Of a stretch of 64,000 bases of DNA, positions 1-10,575 are shown piece by piece. This DNA is from Siphonodentalium dalli (taxonomy: Eukaryota; Mollusca; Scaphopoda; Gadilida; Siphonodentaliidae), in NCBI GenBank assembly GCA_032622095.1, contig CP136063.1:71217980-71281979 (forward strand), written 5' to 3'. A program made the translations under genes and the position numbers. The notes beneath the pieces were generated by a model. That model worked only from the letters and a program-made list of their open reading frames with translations, was not told the origin of the DNA and ran no database searches. How positions within the stretch are numbered: position 1 is the stretch's first letter; every line of letters begins with the position of its first letter.

Positions 1-654
1 TTCATAATTTGATCTTTTATCATCTAGAGGGTTTGTAAAGCCAATATCCATCCATATATTTTATAGCCCATGTCGGGTTACACTAAATCCTGTTCGGTGA
101 TTGGTCAACAGCGAATTTGGTCAATTTTGCCAATGTGTTTCATATTCCAATAAAACATTTTTAAATGCATAGTCATATGTAGAATATTGGGATAACTTGC
201 AGTGCTGTATGGTATAATATCGAAACTGCAGATGAATTTCAGGATAGATAGATAGATAATTTTGTAATGGCTAACAGATGCAAAACATGTACATAGACAA
301 TTGAGCATAAGCACATATACAAAAGAGCAATACAGAGTGACATTCATATTATATAATAAATATAAAATTTATAGATATATAAATATAACAAGAATGCAAC
401 TTGACAGTTCTGCAGAGGGACAAGATAGTGAATAAAACCTAGCTTAGTAATAACTACTAAATAAATACTCGTACCTTTATATATATACAAACATGAATAA
501 TCAAACCGTGCTATCCAACCCTCCTCCCTCAACAGGACTGCCATGTTGCTTAAGAGATACTAGTAAGACAAGCAGTCGCAGACGATGGTATCCCCCGTCG
601 AATTGTGCAGTTGGGGAAGTGCATTATCAATAATGTTTGCGTTCTCAATATGTG
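1..654. other. no recognisable gene, AT-rich
   Basis: AT-rich sequence with a short GATA-type microsatellite near 245. Open frames here are short, low in complexity and resemble no family I know. The sequence before 655 shows no clear transposon end. Confidence 0.5.
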
Positions 655-885
655 CTAAGCAAGGTCAAGGTAAATATAGTTAGCCCCATGTATTCTCGTG
701 TATATGCGAGTCTCCGATATGGGGAGCCTCCCATATATAAGAGAATGCACTGGCTTACAAGGTCAATGTAAATATTGTTAAGCCAATGTATTCTCTTATA
801 AATGCGAGGCTCCCTATATAAGATAAAGCATTGACACAGGGTTTTCGCAAAATTTCAGGAAGCTCCAGCCATGAAAGAGTTTTAA
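655..885. mobile_element. foldback MITE, family 1, copy A (left end degraded)
   Basis: Two imperfect palindromes built on 'ATATATGCGAG.CTCCC' and 'CTCGCATATATAAGAGAATGC' are joined by a spacer containing 'AAGGTCAATGTAAATATTG'. The right end reads CCATGAAAGAG before a TTAA at 882-885. Related copies lie at 4251-4470 (inverted) and 6993-7261. No coding capacity is seen, so this is a non-autonomous inverted-repeat element. Assignment to a TTAA-targeting superfamily is inference. Confidence 0.6.
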
Positions 886-1079
886 TGTTAAAGATCCACG
901 ATCCGATTATACACTCCTAAATCTCGATTTCTTAGACTTTGGAAGTAAATATATATTTGTTTCGAATCGATGGCTATTAAATTTCGATTTCTGAAATCTA
1001 TAATTTTATATATATATTTTATATGCAATATATGCAATATATGTTTGCGTTCTCAGTATGTGCTAAACAAGAGGTGGCA

Positions 1080-1440
1080 TTTTGTCAAAAAGTCTGGCTT
1101 GCGAACCCATTTTAGGTACTGACATTTGTGGAAATTAGCCACGTGACGTAGTCCATTTGCACCAAAAATAATAAACAAAGTCCAATAACTCTGCTGAAAA
1201 TATCCGGCCGGACCTGGTTTTGTGAACTTATTCTAGATACTGGTCAAGTGAACTCATATACCAAATATCTTTGAAATCCGTTGAGAATTGTGGAAATGAG
1301 CCCTTTGACGTGGTCTATTTGCTATTTGGTAAATTCGACAAAAATAATAAACAAAGTCCAATAACTCCGGGAAAATATCCGGCCAGACCTGGCTTGCGAA
1401 CTCATTCTTATGCCATAGCGACCATAATTCACCAGTTCAA
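1080..1440. repeat. two diverged tandem units of about 175 bp
   Basis: Blocks such as 'AAATAATAAACAAAGTCC' followed by 'AAAATATCCGGCC' occur near 1164 and again near 1340, with similar flanks ('GTGGAAAT.AGCC', 'GGCTTGCGAAC'). The spacing of about 175 bp indicates an old tandem duplication. The reading frames across it look accidental. Confidence 0.6.
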
Positions 1441-1783
1441 AACTAGAAACTTGTTGATGTAGTGCGAGGGAAGTTTAAAACATTGGAAAAAAACAGTGCA
1501 TGCACATGCATGTAATATATTTCTTTGTGAATATATGTTCCTTAATAGTATTTATCAGTATGTGTCAGAAGGTCCCAGCTCAAGATTGGATAATTTAAGT
1601 GACTTTGGTGAACCGATTTTGCTTTGCGTCATTTACAGTAATGGAATCTCCCGGGTAATTCAATATCTATTGCGATATCGGCTCACAAAATTCATGCAAT
1701 CTCAAGCCGGGGCCAGCCCTACTATGAAATGGATTATGGTACAAGTGTCAGCAATGAAATTTATTCCCTGTGTTGTTTGTTAA

Positions 1784-2171
1784 AGATGCATATTCCGAAA
1801 AGGCGTTCGCAGATTACTATTTCTTTGTCTTTGGGGGTAAACAATATTTGATTTGTGTCAAGGAACCTACCCATCAAAGCGGAGAGTGATCAGATATCAA
1901 TTTTTGAAATCTATTATTTTTCACCACCGATAATTTGGTGGCCCAGTAAAAAGTTGACCTGAAAATGGCCTCGGACCAAATTTGCAGATGAAGATGGATA
2001 ACTCTAAAATCAAGTGTTTTTGTGTCATTGAACAAAATGTTGATAAATAACAGGTTTTGGGCAATTTTATACTATAATTAATCGATTCTGATAACTGAAG
2101 CGGCATTTCAAAAAATGTGGTTGTTGTTGGAATCTGATGATATGGGGACCATTAAATCGGATTGAGTACCT
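1784..2171. mobile_element. diverged MITE, family 2 (TTAA-flanked)
   Basis: TTAA at 1780-1783 and 2172-2175 flank a degraded copy of the element that is better preserved at 17991-18208. The right end reads GGATTGAGTACC before TTTAA. An internal block, CAAGGAACCTACCC near 1860, matches the inner part of the 18-kb copy in reverse. The inverted ends have drifted. Confidence 0.5.
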
Positions 2172-2362
2172 TTAAATGTTATTAAGTTTCACCATCAGAA
2201 CAGGACGAATATAGTCGAATATAGTCATAGTAGATATTCATGGCATGATCTAGTTATTTCCTAGAAAGGGATACTTTATATGGTATTAGTGTTTCACTGA
2301 AATTCCTGTGCATTTGATTATAAACCTGATGCATTTTGCTGGTGGTCTCTTTCAAAATTAAC

Positions 2363-3482
2363 CTAGATATGAGGAAGTTCAATCCTCAGTGAGTCAAGGT
2401 CACTGTCAGCTCCATCTCCCTCAACAACTATTCTAGTATCTGCCAAGTGTTGTTTTACTACTACAGGTAGACCTTTACTGATTCTGTGCATAATCTGATT
2501 AATTCTGTTCTTCATGTCGGGTATGCTAGAAATACTGAGAGGAGTCGAAACCTTGGCATTTTTTATACCAACACAGTTCCTTCCAGGTGTTTCCTTGAAA
2601 GGTCGAAGCATCCTGAAAGTGGTGAAAACTGTTTTACTATCTTTTTCTGAGAAGGACTTGCTGTGACGGCAGCTCTTTGGCCGAATTTGTATGCTTTCGT
2701 CGAATCGATTACATATGTCAGTTATTGTATTTGCAGCTCCTGTCACTCGGGTGATCGCCTTTTCAGTTTTGTTAGCGCCAAGAGTTTTTATTAGTTCTTT
2801 CTGATTGCACACCGTGTGCTCCTGGACTAAATCACTCTCCACGTTGTGGCCTTTGCCACCACGAACATTAGTAAAGGAGCCCTCAAGAACTCGCACTTTA
2901 TCTCTAGGCGTGAGTATACAACTTAAATATATAGTCCATACACTCTACCATGTAATGGCTCAATCTGGAATGTGAATAGAAGAATGGAATGATATATTTG
3001 AGATTCACTATCACTCTAGATGTATCGCCCTCCTTTGCGGTATCATCTAATTCCAGGAGATGAAGATACCAATGACAAAGCTGGATCTGGTGATTGAATA
3101 CTTCATCGGGTTTGGTCTCTTCTGTTTCATCAGGTTTAGTCTCTTCTGTGCAGCAGTGACCATTGGGCAATCCAACTCGACCATAACCAAATTTCTTCAT
3201 ACAATTGTCCATTAGATTGTTGAAGACAATGATACGGTCATAATGACTCATTTGAGACACACCATCTAGGCCACTATGGTTTGGGTCATCATCTGTCTTC
3301 TCCATTTGGAAATATTCCAGAAACTGTTCAGTTATTGACGCTTCTCCGATGATTGACAGAAGATCATGATGGCTTTGGAATTTTCCTTTCACTCTCCCAT
3401 CAACATTTGTCTGGTGGAGAATTGACTTGAAGTTAAAAACTGTACCTGGTTGCAACACTGACTGCTCAGTATACAAAGATTT
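2363..3482 (-). pseudogene. DUF6589 pseudogene exon 6 (C-terminal domain)
   Basis: The acceptor CATAG precedes 3482 and the phase-0 join gives LLQ-KSLYTEQSVLQPGTV. The frame is open to 2904 (FNHQIQLCHWYLHLLELDD, then CMDYIFKLYTHA, then TAG). It resumes with a one-base shift as TPRDKVRVLEGSFTNVRGG and NVESDL, and closes at 2363 with an acidic tail ending LRIELPHI. The join lies within 2907-2913 and equals a one-base insertion or a two-base loss. A short tandem (TEETKPDE twice) lies near 3120-3150. Confidence 0.65.
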
Positions 3483-4250
3483 CTATGCTTTCTGGAATGA
3501 AAATAAATAGATTATTTCAGTTTTATAAGTTTATATAGCGTACAGCTCCATGACATGAGTACATGGCCAGTGCTCATCTGAGTACATGTAGATAATTCAC
3601 CTGAAATATGGGGTCGACCAAATGAAAGATGCAGGCCAAATTTGATTTTGTTCATGGTCCGATGATTTTTGACGGAGTTATGGTCCATTTTTACATAGAA
3701 TAAAAGGTCAGCTGACCACAGTGTCCCCGACAACATGGCAAGTCGATACTGCTTTGTTAAAGAAATAAAAACAAATGTTGAAATGTTCTAAGTCAAAAGG
3801 GTTAATAATTCCGTAAAAGAAAAAGAATTCCGTCATCTATATACATGTTTCATATCTCCAATATGTGGGTAACAATACTCAGAAGTTTCAAATATCTACG
3901 ATCAAATCTGTAGGAGGAGTTGATTACACCATGAAGGTACCCTCATACAGAAAATTATATCGAAAATGGTTAATAAGTCCGTCAAAAACAAAATTCCCGT
4001 CATCTATATACATGTTGCACATCTTCAATATATGGGCAACAATATTCTGAATTTTCAAATTTCTGGGATAAAATCTGTAGGAGGAGATGATTACACCATG
4101 AAGATAATACTCAAAAGTGTGAAGGACGGACCCCGTTTCTTTTGTCCCCGAAAATTAATTTTTCGGGGGACAAATATAAGTGTTTTAGTTGTCGGGATGA
4201 TAATTACAGCAACAGGCTGTGTTAGTTAATTGTTTTTAATTTTCTTATTT

Positions 4251-4470
4251 ATCCCTTCCATCCATGACTGGAGCTTCTTTCGAAAATCCTGTGCCAATGC
4301 ATTCTGTTATATATGCGAGTCTCCCATAGCATACCTCGCATATATAAGAGAATGTATTGGCCTAACAATATTTACCTTGACCAGTGCATTCTCATATATA
4401 TGCAAGGCCCCATATGGAAGACTCGTATATATAAAAGAATGCACTGGCACAGGATCTTTATTGCTGAATT
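4251..4470. mobile_element. foldback MITE, family 1, copy B, inverted
   Basis: It runs from CCCTTCCATCCATGACTGGA to CACTGGCACAGGATC with two palindromes of the 'ATATATGCGAGTCTCCC' / 'CTCGCATATATAAGAGAATG' type. It is the reverse orientation of the copies at 655 and 6993. It lies just past the 3' side of exon 5, in the last intron of the DUF6589 pseudogene (3483-4486). Confidence 0.6.
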
Positions 4471-4486
4471 AATATCAATGCATTAC

Positions 4487-4662
4487 CTGCAGTAAATCTT
4501 GCTTCACATGCCACAGTTATGTTATGAATGGACAGAGGTCATCATATCGTTTCTCAGGTGATGTTGAAATGGATCTTAACAGCTTTGATTCCTGCAGTCG
4601 AACTCTAGTGAGTTGGTCACCCCCTACAGGTACACGGATGTCTCTCAGAACTTCCGTATTGC
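4487..4662 (-). pseudogene. DUF6589 pseudogene exon 5 (GGDQLT motif)
   Basis: The acceptor TAGTTTTTGCAG and the donor CTGCAG|GTAATG bound 176 nt. It reads NTEVLRDIRVPVGGDQLTRV and ends LWHVKQDLLQ. GGDQLT is the motif I most associate with DUF6589. A TAA at 4517-4519 interrupts it just before LWHVKQ, where an acidic residue would be a natural reading (a single G-to-T change). It ends in phase 0. Confidence 0.7.
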
Positions 4663-4745
4663 CTGCAAAAACTAAAATTATTTGAAATTAGAATAAATGT
4701 GTACCTCTGTTTATAGAGTAATTTTTGCTCTGAAATGGTCAACTG

Positions 4746-4781
4746 TGACATAGTCAGAAAGGAAGTATGACTATGCGCTCT
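4746..4781. repeat. 36-bp segment shared with the region upstream of exon 1
   Basis: The block with core GTCAGAAAGGAAGTATGACT followed by TGCGCTCT occurs here in intron 4 and again at 10120-10156, about 70 bp upstream of the pseudogene start codon. The similarity stops abruptly on both sides. Confidence 0.6.
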
Positions 4782-5037
4782 CGTAGAGATTTATCATCTA
4801 TATCACTATTGTGACCATAACATAACGCAACGGACACAGGTCTGTGCCCCAAATACAATGATTGGGACATCGAAAACAATATGAGAGGGTCATAGTCATT
4901 AACAGGAGTCATCAGAAAATGTTTCTATGAAATTGATCATGATCATCATCACATATATCTATCATGGTTTCATGTATGAAGAGTTGTTGGATATTTGAAT
5001 GTAAACTATCATCAAACGTGGCCAGAGGGTTTCTGTT

Positions 5038-5159
5038 GGGGGGGGGGGGGGGGGGCTTATGTGAACATCTTGAAATTTATCATTGTAACCACCCACCCCC
5101 AACCTTGAACCAGACCAAACTCCCATGCTCAGAAAATTCCATTTGCACCCCCCCCCCCC
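5038..5159. repeat. homopolymer G and C tracts in an intron
   Basis: An uninterrupted run of 18 G lies at 5038-5055 and a run of 12 C at 5148-5159. The sequence between is C-rich. Such runs are length-unstable and error-prone in sequencing. Confidence 0.8.
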
Positions 5160-5411
5160 TCTTTAGATTGAAACTTTCCATCCTGGTACATCAAACCTTG
5201 ACACTTCCCCCGACTACCTTGTAACAGTATATCTAAAAACATCCACTGAATCCCTCCCCCTTGGGTTGGAACATTTCCATATGATACATCAAACTTTTCC
5301 AACTGACACTTGACAGTCGATATCTCCCTGACCACCATGCAGTATATTTTAAAAAACAAGCCACAGATACACATAATAACGTTTTGACTTGCTATATGCA
5401 AATTTCCTCAC

Positions 5412-5845
5412 CATATGCTTGTGTGTACAATTCCTGCAGTTGTTTTACATAGGCATCCAATATTTGCAAACAGTTCTCGTGCTTCGCCTCGTTCTGAAAT
5501 TGGATAGGAAGCTGGTAAACCAAAGACTTTCTGGACATCTTCTCTGAATACTGGTGAGGTATGTGTGACGGGATGCAATCCTTGAAATGCTAAAATGGCT
5601 GAAGCTTCACCAGGATTCGTCCAAGAAGAATCCTGTAAGCTCCCATGAGCTTTTTCTGCTCCATGCTGCCTTCTGATAGAAGGAAGTCATCAACAGTTAG
5701 ATTGACCTCACCACTTGGTTTATCATCATTCATGTCCACTGTAGCAACTCTGCTAATATAATATTTGAGGTGAATAGGTGGAGGTCTCTATTTCTGCTTT
5801 CAGTTGTCATATGTGATGTGTGCACAAATACGTCCAAGTTGTCAC
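5412..5845 (-). pseudogene. DUF6589 pseudogene exon 4 (GDNLD motif)
   Basis: The acceptor TTTTATTTTGCAG precedes 5845 and the donor ATATG|GTGAGG follows 5412. It begins DNLDVFVHTSHMTTESRNRD. After NIIL the frame shifts by one lost base (near 5753) and continues RVATVDMNDDKPSGEV, then ILLGRILVKLQPF. A TAG at 5590-5592 is followed by HFKDCIPSHTPHQYSEKMS. The exon is 434 nt; restoring one base gives 435, exactly what the phases of exons 3 and 5 need. Confidence 0.65.
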
Positions 5846-6055
5846 CTGCAAAATAAAATTGAAAAATTTAATTTCAGTCTGGAAATGTAAATAATGAAAC
5901 ACAGTACTGCTTATACAGTATATAAGTATATCTGCTCTACGGTCTACCTAATTATTAGGGCACTGCAAATCTGGCATTTTCATTTTGAATTGAAGCAGCC
6001 AAATGATTCCGAAGCGCAAGGAATCAATTCGTTGCAGCAGGTGTATCAAGGATGA

Positions 6056-6330
6056 ATTTGGTCAGAGCCCCCAGACTCTATTTACATATTTAAACATTTG
6101 AACAGAGCTTCCGGCCAGTTATTTACATATTTTAAAACTTGGATTGAGCCTCCGGCCACTATTTATATATGTTAAAATTTGAACAGACCCTCATGCATAC
6201 ATTCTCATTTTTAAATTTGAACAGATCCTCAGGCATCTATTTACATATTTAAAAATTTGGACAGAGCCTCCGGCCGCTATTTACATATTTTAAATTTGAA
6301 CCGAGCCTCTGATCGCTATTTACAAAACTT
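6056..6330. repeat. minisatellite, about 41-bp unit, 6-7 copies
   Basis: Units of the form 'GAGCCTCCGGCC.CTATTTACATATTTTAAA.TTTGAACA' follow each other with a spacing of 40-44 bp and moderate divergence. The array lies in the intron between exons 3 and 4 of the DUF6589 pseudogene. Confidence 0.75.
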
Positions 6331-6482
6331 CTCATATCAGGCTGGCGTGCCCCGACGTGATAAGCCAATTGGCAGGATGACTCTAGCAGCATTTCATTGA
6401 GATTTTATAAACAAAACCGTAACTTTTATGTGAACTTGACAAATGAATGCAAAGAGACTACATATTTCTATATGCATCTTAC

Positions 6483-6618
6483 CTGTGACTTTAATCAATG
6501 GATTCGTCCTCAACTCCTTTACAATCAGTTGGTGAGCTTCTTCTTCAGCGCTGTCCAAGAACCTTATTCTGCTGCTCCATGATAGCACAAAGTCCATCTG
6601 ATTGAACCTTGTCAAACT
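6483..6618 (-). pseudogene. DUF6589 pseudogene exon 3
   Basis: The acceptor AACTAATTTTCAG lies before 6618 and the donor CACAG|GTAAGA after 6483. In phase it reads SLTRFNQMDFV to EEEAHQLIVKELRTNPLIKVT and leaves one G, which makes Gly with exon 4 (KVT-G-DNLDV). Another frame of the first half (FDKVQSDGLCAIMEQQNKVL) also looks protein-like. An early frameshift inside this exon is therefore possible. Confidence 0.55.
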
Positions 6619-6992
6619 CTGAAAATTAGTTCAAAGAATATTTTTATTCAGAATTGAAAAATAGTCACACACATAATTAATACACATGGTAAAATACATC
6701 TGTTTATTCAGAATTATGATTGGATATCAAGCCAGAAGGATTACTAGTATGTGTAGTTCACCCCACAAAATCTCTGAAAATTAATAATAATGACAACTTA
6801 ATGTGGTGAGTCTCTAGCAATAAGGTAACCTGACAGTTATAATGTGTGTAGTTATAGAACTACTAGGTATGAGGAAATCTATCCGCCAAAGTAGAGAACG
6901 GCTACCAGTTTGGCTCTCAATTTCAATTTGTTTATTCTATTCAACCTGAAAATACTGAAATGAAGTCTTGTTTCTGTTTGAATTTAATTTAA

Positions 6993-7261
6993 CCATTTCA
7001 TGACAGGAGCTGCGCTGGTGCAGCATTAAAGATCCTGTGCCAGTATATTTTATTATATATAGGAGTCACCCACAGGGAGTCTCGCATATACATGTGTAAG
7101 AGATTGCACTGGCTTATGAGGTCAAGGTAAGTATTGTTAGACCAATGTAGTATTGTTCTCTTTTATAAATGTGAGGCTCCATATGGGAGACTCGCATATA
7201 TAAGAAAATGCATTGACACAGGGTTTTCACAAAATTTGAGGAAGCTCTGTTCATGGAAGGG
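6993..7261. mobile_element. foldback MITE, family 1, copy C (both ends present)
   Basis: TTAA at 6989-6992 and 7262-7265 flank inverted ends: left ACCATTTCATGACAGGAGCT, right (reversed) ACCCTTCCATGAACAGAGCT. Inside are two palindromes of the 'GCGAG.CTCC' type. This is the most complete of the three copies and lies in intron 2 of the DUF6589 pseudogene. Confidence 0.65.
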
Positions 7262-8528
7262 TTAAACAGTGTTATTCCAACAATTACAATATGTACATAT
7301 TATCAGGAGGCATTCAAGCAAAGCACAACGCATCAAGTCAAGTAAACTTGTTTGAATTTTGTGATACATGTAAGTAATTCAAACTCAGATACTCAGAACA
7401 ACTGGTTATATCTCTATTAATGCATAAGATCCACGTCGATGAAGTCACGAAAAATTATATAATGCGAAAATACATGTAAATGAAGTTTCACATGTACATT
7501 AATTTACATGTATAATACATGCTTCATGAACATTTGGACAAAAATCAAAACAATACAACAAATACCCTCGTGCTGTGATCATTTACACGTATATCTTTCC
7601 CTTAAAAAATAAATTTGCTTAATCCTTACCTCGCCATTGTCTCCATGCCAATATATTAGACAACAGCTGACATCATCAATGAAAATTATGACATGCTGAC
7701 ATGCTGTTGAAAAATAAGCGTTGAACTTGTATTGAAACATAAAATGAAAACTGATACAAAATGTGAAATAAAAAGGTGAAAGATATTGAAACAAATAAGA
7801 ACATAACACAATTAAACACAACTTGAAATTAACACAACTAAACTTTAAAGTGATGTGAAAGAAACACTCCGGTACTAGTATGGTGATCAAATAGAAATGG
7901 AGAATAATCTTGTTCAAAGTAGTTATTTTTACAAATATTGACCATACACACCGTCATTCTTATATATTAATTAAATGCAGTGACTGTCGATTTGCTTGAG
8001 ATTTTCGGTGATGTTAGTAGAATGTTAGTAGAATGCTACATTCCTCCAGTTGGCATAGCACCGGAATACTATAACTTATCAGTTCCATGCACCTGAACAA
8101 GTACATAATATGTCTTTAAGGTGAAAAAAGAGGTAAACAAATGAATAACAAAGAGTAAATATTTACTCAATTACAATAAATTTTGAGTTGCCAATTTGAT
8201 TTGAATCCATTTTACATCAGTTTTGCCCTAGTACACACAGTAAATAATTGTTTTTAATTAGTTTATATTCAAAATTTAATTTAATTTGTGAATCTCACCC
8301 CCAAGTCTATTTCATCAACAGTAAACCACCTGATTCGCAAGGCCCTAGACTGAGAAGACTGTCAGAATCATATGTTACTGAGAATTTCAGAGGTGATATT
8401 TCATCTACGGAAGTTATATTATATAAGCATTGCTGAGGTTCTTAGTCCATGCATCAACATTTTAAATAAATTTGAAGCAAATATAAATAAAATAGAAACT
8501 AGGAACATAATTTTTAAAAATTATTTAC
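7262..8528. other. intron 2 of the DUF6589 pseudogene, no other gene seen
   Basis: AT-rich intronic sequence. The open frame on the minus strand at 7579-7917 is made of low-complexity Phe/Ile/Tyr codons and has no splice or family support. I see nothing else in it. Confidence 0.5.
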
Positions 8529-8712
8529 CCTTTCATCCAGACCACCTTTGATCGCTATTGCAGTCATCAATCTTTGAAACGCAGAAAGATTGTTGTAGCG
8601 CTTGTGCATGAGGATGCCGTAACATGCAGCGAGAGGAAGTATCATTGTTTTATCAAACTTTTTGAATAGTGGAAGCCCAACAGCACAAAGGACATCAATA
8701 AGTTTTGGTAAT
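8529..8712 (-). pseudogene. DUF6589 pseudogene exon 2
   Basis: The acceptor TTTCTGGAATTTTGCAG precedes 8712 and the donor GTAAAT follows 8529. The exon supplies the last base of Arg and then 61 codons, LPKLIDVLCAVGLPLFKK through AIKGGLDER, with no stop. The sequence is hydrophobic-helical and fits the N-terminal part of the family upstream of the GDNLD motif. It is the best-preserved exon of the gene and ends in phase 0. Confidence 0.65.
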
Positions 8713-9223
8713 CTGCAAAATTCCAGAAAATATATGTCACAATCTTTCAAATATGTAGATAAAATCATATACTAGTAACAGTAACATAATAGCTTATCAG
8801 TGAATTAAAAAGACCATTCTCAAATTAAATGTAGTAATTACACAATTCTCACATTCCAGGCATCAAGATTTAATTTCTGAATTGATCAATTGTTGGCATG
8901 TACTGAAATAAAACAAATGGTCAAACAAATTGAAACAATACTTGATACTTGATACTACTGTTACATTGACCTTATACTACTATTAACACACCAAGCCATA
9001 CCAAGCCAGGGGCAATAAGAAGGAAAATTGAAATTTATTCTATATTATTATGTATAAGTAATGTGATGAACAAATAAAACGGCTTGACATTTGGCATTTT
9101 ATAAAAATAAAATAAAACTCCCATCAGCTTTTATCCAGGCTTTGGACCGGCAGACTTAAAAAGTGAGGCAGCTTTAAAGTTGAAATTTTGTGGGCAGCTT
9201 TAAAGTTGAAATTTTGTACTTAC

Positions 9224-10053
9224 CTTTCAAGTATCTCTTGTACAATCTTAACTAAGAAGTCATCAACTGCAGCCTCCAGAATTTTGACTGGTCTGTATGT
9301 TAAAAGAATGGAAGAAAGTGGTATGGCTCTTGACGTTAACGCTGAACTTTGGCTTCTGATGTCATTTAACAATGGATTATTTGATGAATTTAGAATCCGG
9401 TCATTTATAACTGAAACGATATCATCTGGATCATATATTTTATGTGCCACAGTGACTGGCAGCTGCTTCTTGCGTCCAGGTAGAGGTGAAATATAACAAT
9501 GATCTGCTCCGGTTTTCTGCATGTTTTCTTTCCCAATTGGAGTTGTACAGCTGTTCACTGATGGCCGAGCAGAAGGAGGGCTCATCAATTATCTGTCAGT
9601 ACATGGAGTTGCAATATGTGAATTTGCCTTATTTGGTGTTGTGTCAATTCTTGCAAATGGGAGCCGACTTGGCTTTAACATCTTCCTTGATACACCAGTA
9701 ACAGGGGTACACTGGGCATTTATAGTCACAGATTTTGGAGTTCTGGGTGAAAATATTGCACATCTTTTGGTACGAGTATGAGATAAGTTGACATATGTGT
9801 CGACACTGGACCTCAATTCTGTGAGAAACGTGAATGTTTTCAAAACTGCACCATGACACGCACGGCAAATAGTGGAATCAGGCGTACATAAACTGTCCAT
9901 ATGACTGTCATTATTAACTAGTAGGCGGAGATTATTAATGAAGCCTTCCGATGTACATTTCCGACCTTCTTATGAGTATTTGGTGTGAAAATTCTTACCA
10001 CAACAAACAAAACATTCGACTTTCAACAATTTTTGCGGAGTTGTTGCCGCCAT
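9224..10053 (-). pseudogene. DUF6589 pseudogene exon 1 (start codon, Cys-rich N-terminus)
   Basis: The start chosen is ATG at 10053-10051 in the context GACAAAATGGCGG. It gives MAATTPQKLLKVECFVCC and later CTPDSTICRACHG, which makes pairs of CxxC suited to metal binding. The frame stays coherent through two TAA codons (9970-9972 and 9589-9591) to the donor AG|GTAAGT at 9223. The exon ends two bases into an AGA (Arg) codon that exon 2 completes. The tandem-duplication breakpoint at 9674 cuts this exon, so copy 2 keeps only its first part. Confidence 0.65.
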
Positions 10054-10119
10054 TTTGTCAGGAAAACCAAACGCTAAATATAGAAAGCCGAACTTTTTTT
10101 AAAGCTGGTTCCCAGCCGG

Positions 10120-10156
10120 TGACAGAGTCAGAAAGGAAGTATGACTGGTGCGCTCT
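10120..10156. repeat. segment upstream of exon 1 shared with intron 4
   Basis: It carries the same core as 4746-4781 (GTCAGAAAGGAAGTATGACT, then TGCGCTCT), with GG inserted before TGCG. It lies about 70 bp upstream of the pseudogene ATG, where a 5' UTR or promoter would be. The duplicate copy is at 30278-30314. Confidence 0.6.
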
Positions 10157-10173
10157 GGGAGAGATTGGGGCTG

Positions 10174-10545
10174 TTATACGATATTTCCGATTGAATTTAT
10201 ACTAATGTCTTGGTTAAGATTTGTTTTGGGTTCCCGATCGTTCTGGCTAAATCCAGGCGCGGAGTAGTGTTTGGTTTTAGCGGTTGGGGACTCGTTGCTA
10301 ATTCGTGTTATGTCAGTGCTGAATATATCTGGCCGAGAAGCGCGAGCGTGACCTTTGTTGTTCACTGTTGACCATACTGCATTAGCAAAGGTATTAAGCT
10401 CCGAGAACGTATGCTTCACAAAATCTTGTAGATCTCCTCTGAGGTTCTCGGCACACTGATGTTCGCAAATACAAGGGGTCTGATCCGTTGGAGTAGACGA
10501 TTTATGTGTCGGTTTACAAATCGTTGATAGCGTTTCGTCCTGCAT
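10174..10545 (-). CDS. hypothetical open frame, 124 codons
   Basis: The frame starts at ATG 10545-10543 (MQDETLSTICKPTHKSS) and ends SINSIGNIV before TAA at 10174. The middle (NLRGDLQDFVKHTFSELNTF) is balanced in composition and could form an amphipathic helix. It lies 121 bp upstream of the DUF6589 start on the same strand, so it could be an upstream exon or a separate relic. I recognise no family, and conservation between the two duplicate copies is uninformative because they are recent. Confidence 0.25.
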   Translation of the reverse strand: MQDETLSTICKPTHKSSTPTDQTPCICEHQCAENLRGDLQDFVKHTFSELNTFANAVWSTVNNKGHARASRPDIFSTDITRISNESPTAKTKHYSAPGFSQNDREPKTNLNQDISINSIGNIV

Positions 10546-10575
10546 GTGTGGTCTACATGTGTATACAAAGTCCAA

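Larger units (their letters stand above)
2363..10053 (-). pseudogene. six-exon DUF6589-family gene, inactivated
   Basis: Six minus-strand exons (9224-10053, 8529-8712, 6483-6618, 5412-5845, 4487-4662, 2363-3482) have GT and AG borders and join in phase to a product of about 960 residues. Hallmarks I associate with DUF6589 appear in order: an N-terminal Cys-rich segment (CFVCC, then CRACH), GDNLDV, a block ending IPSHTPHQYSEKMSRKS, GGDQLTRVRLQ, a VGEAxI-like IIGEASIT, and a C-terminal VRGGKGHNVESDL. The molecular function of the family is not established as far as I know. Lesions: TAA at 9970-9972, 9589-9591 and 4517-4519, TAG at 5590-5592, a missing base near 5753 and a shift near 2907-2913. 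Introns contain MITEs and minisatellites. Family assignment is from memory of the pattern; the exon model is seen directly. Confidence 0.65.

Noticed and set aside
7579-7917. 112-codon minus-strand frame rich in Phe, Ile and Tyr
   Set aside because: Low-complexity AT-rich intron sequence with no motif, no splice context and no similarity to a known family.
2363-10053. Stop codons in the DUF6589 gene read as a variant genetic code
   Set aside because: The LINE frame and the rest of exons 1-6 use TAA and TAG as expected, and there are also two frameshifts. Simple decay explains all of it.
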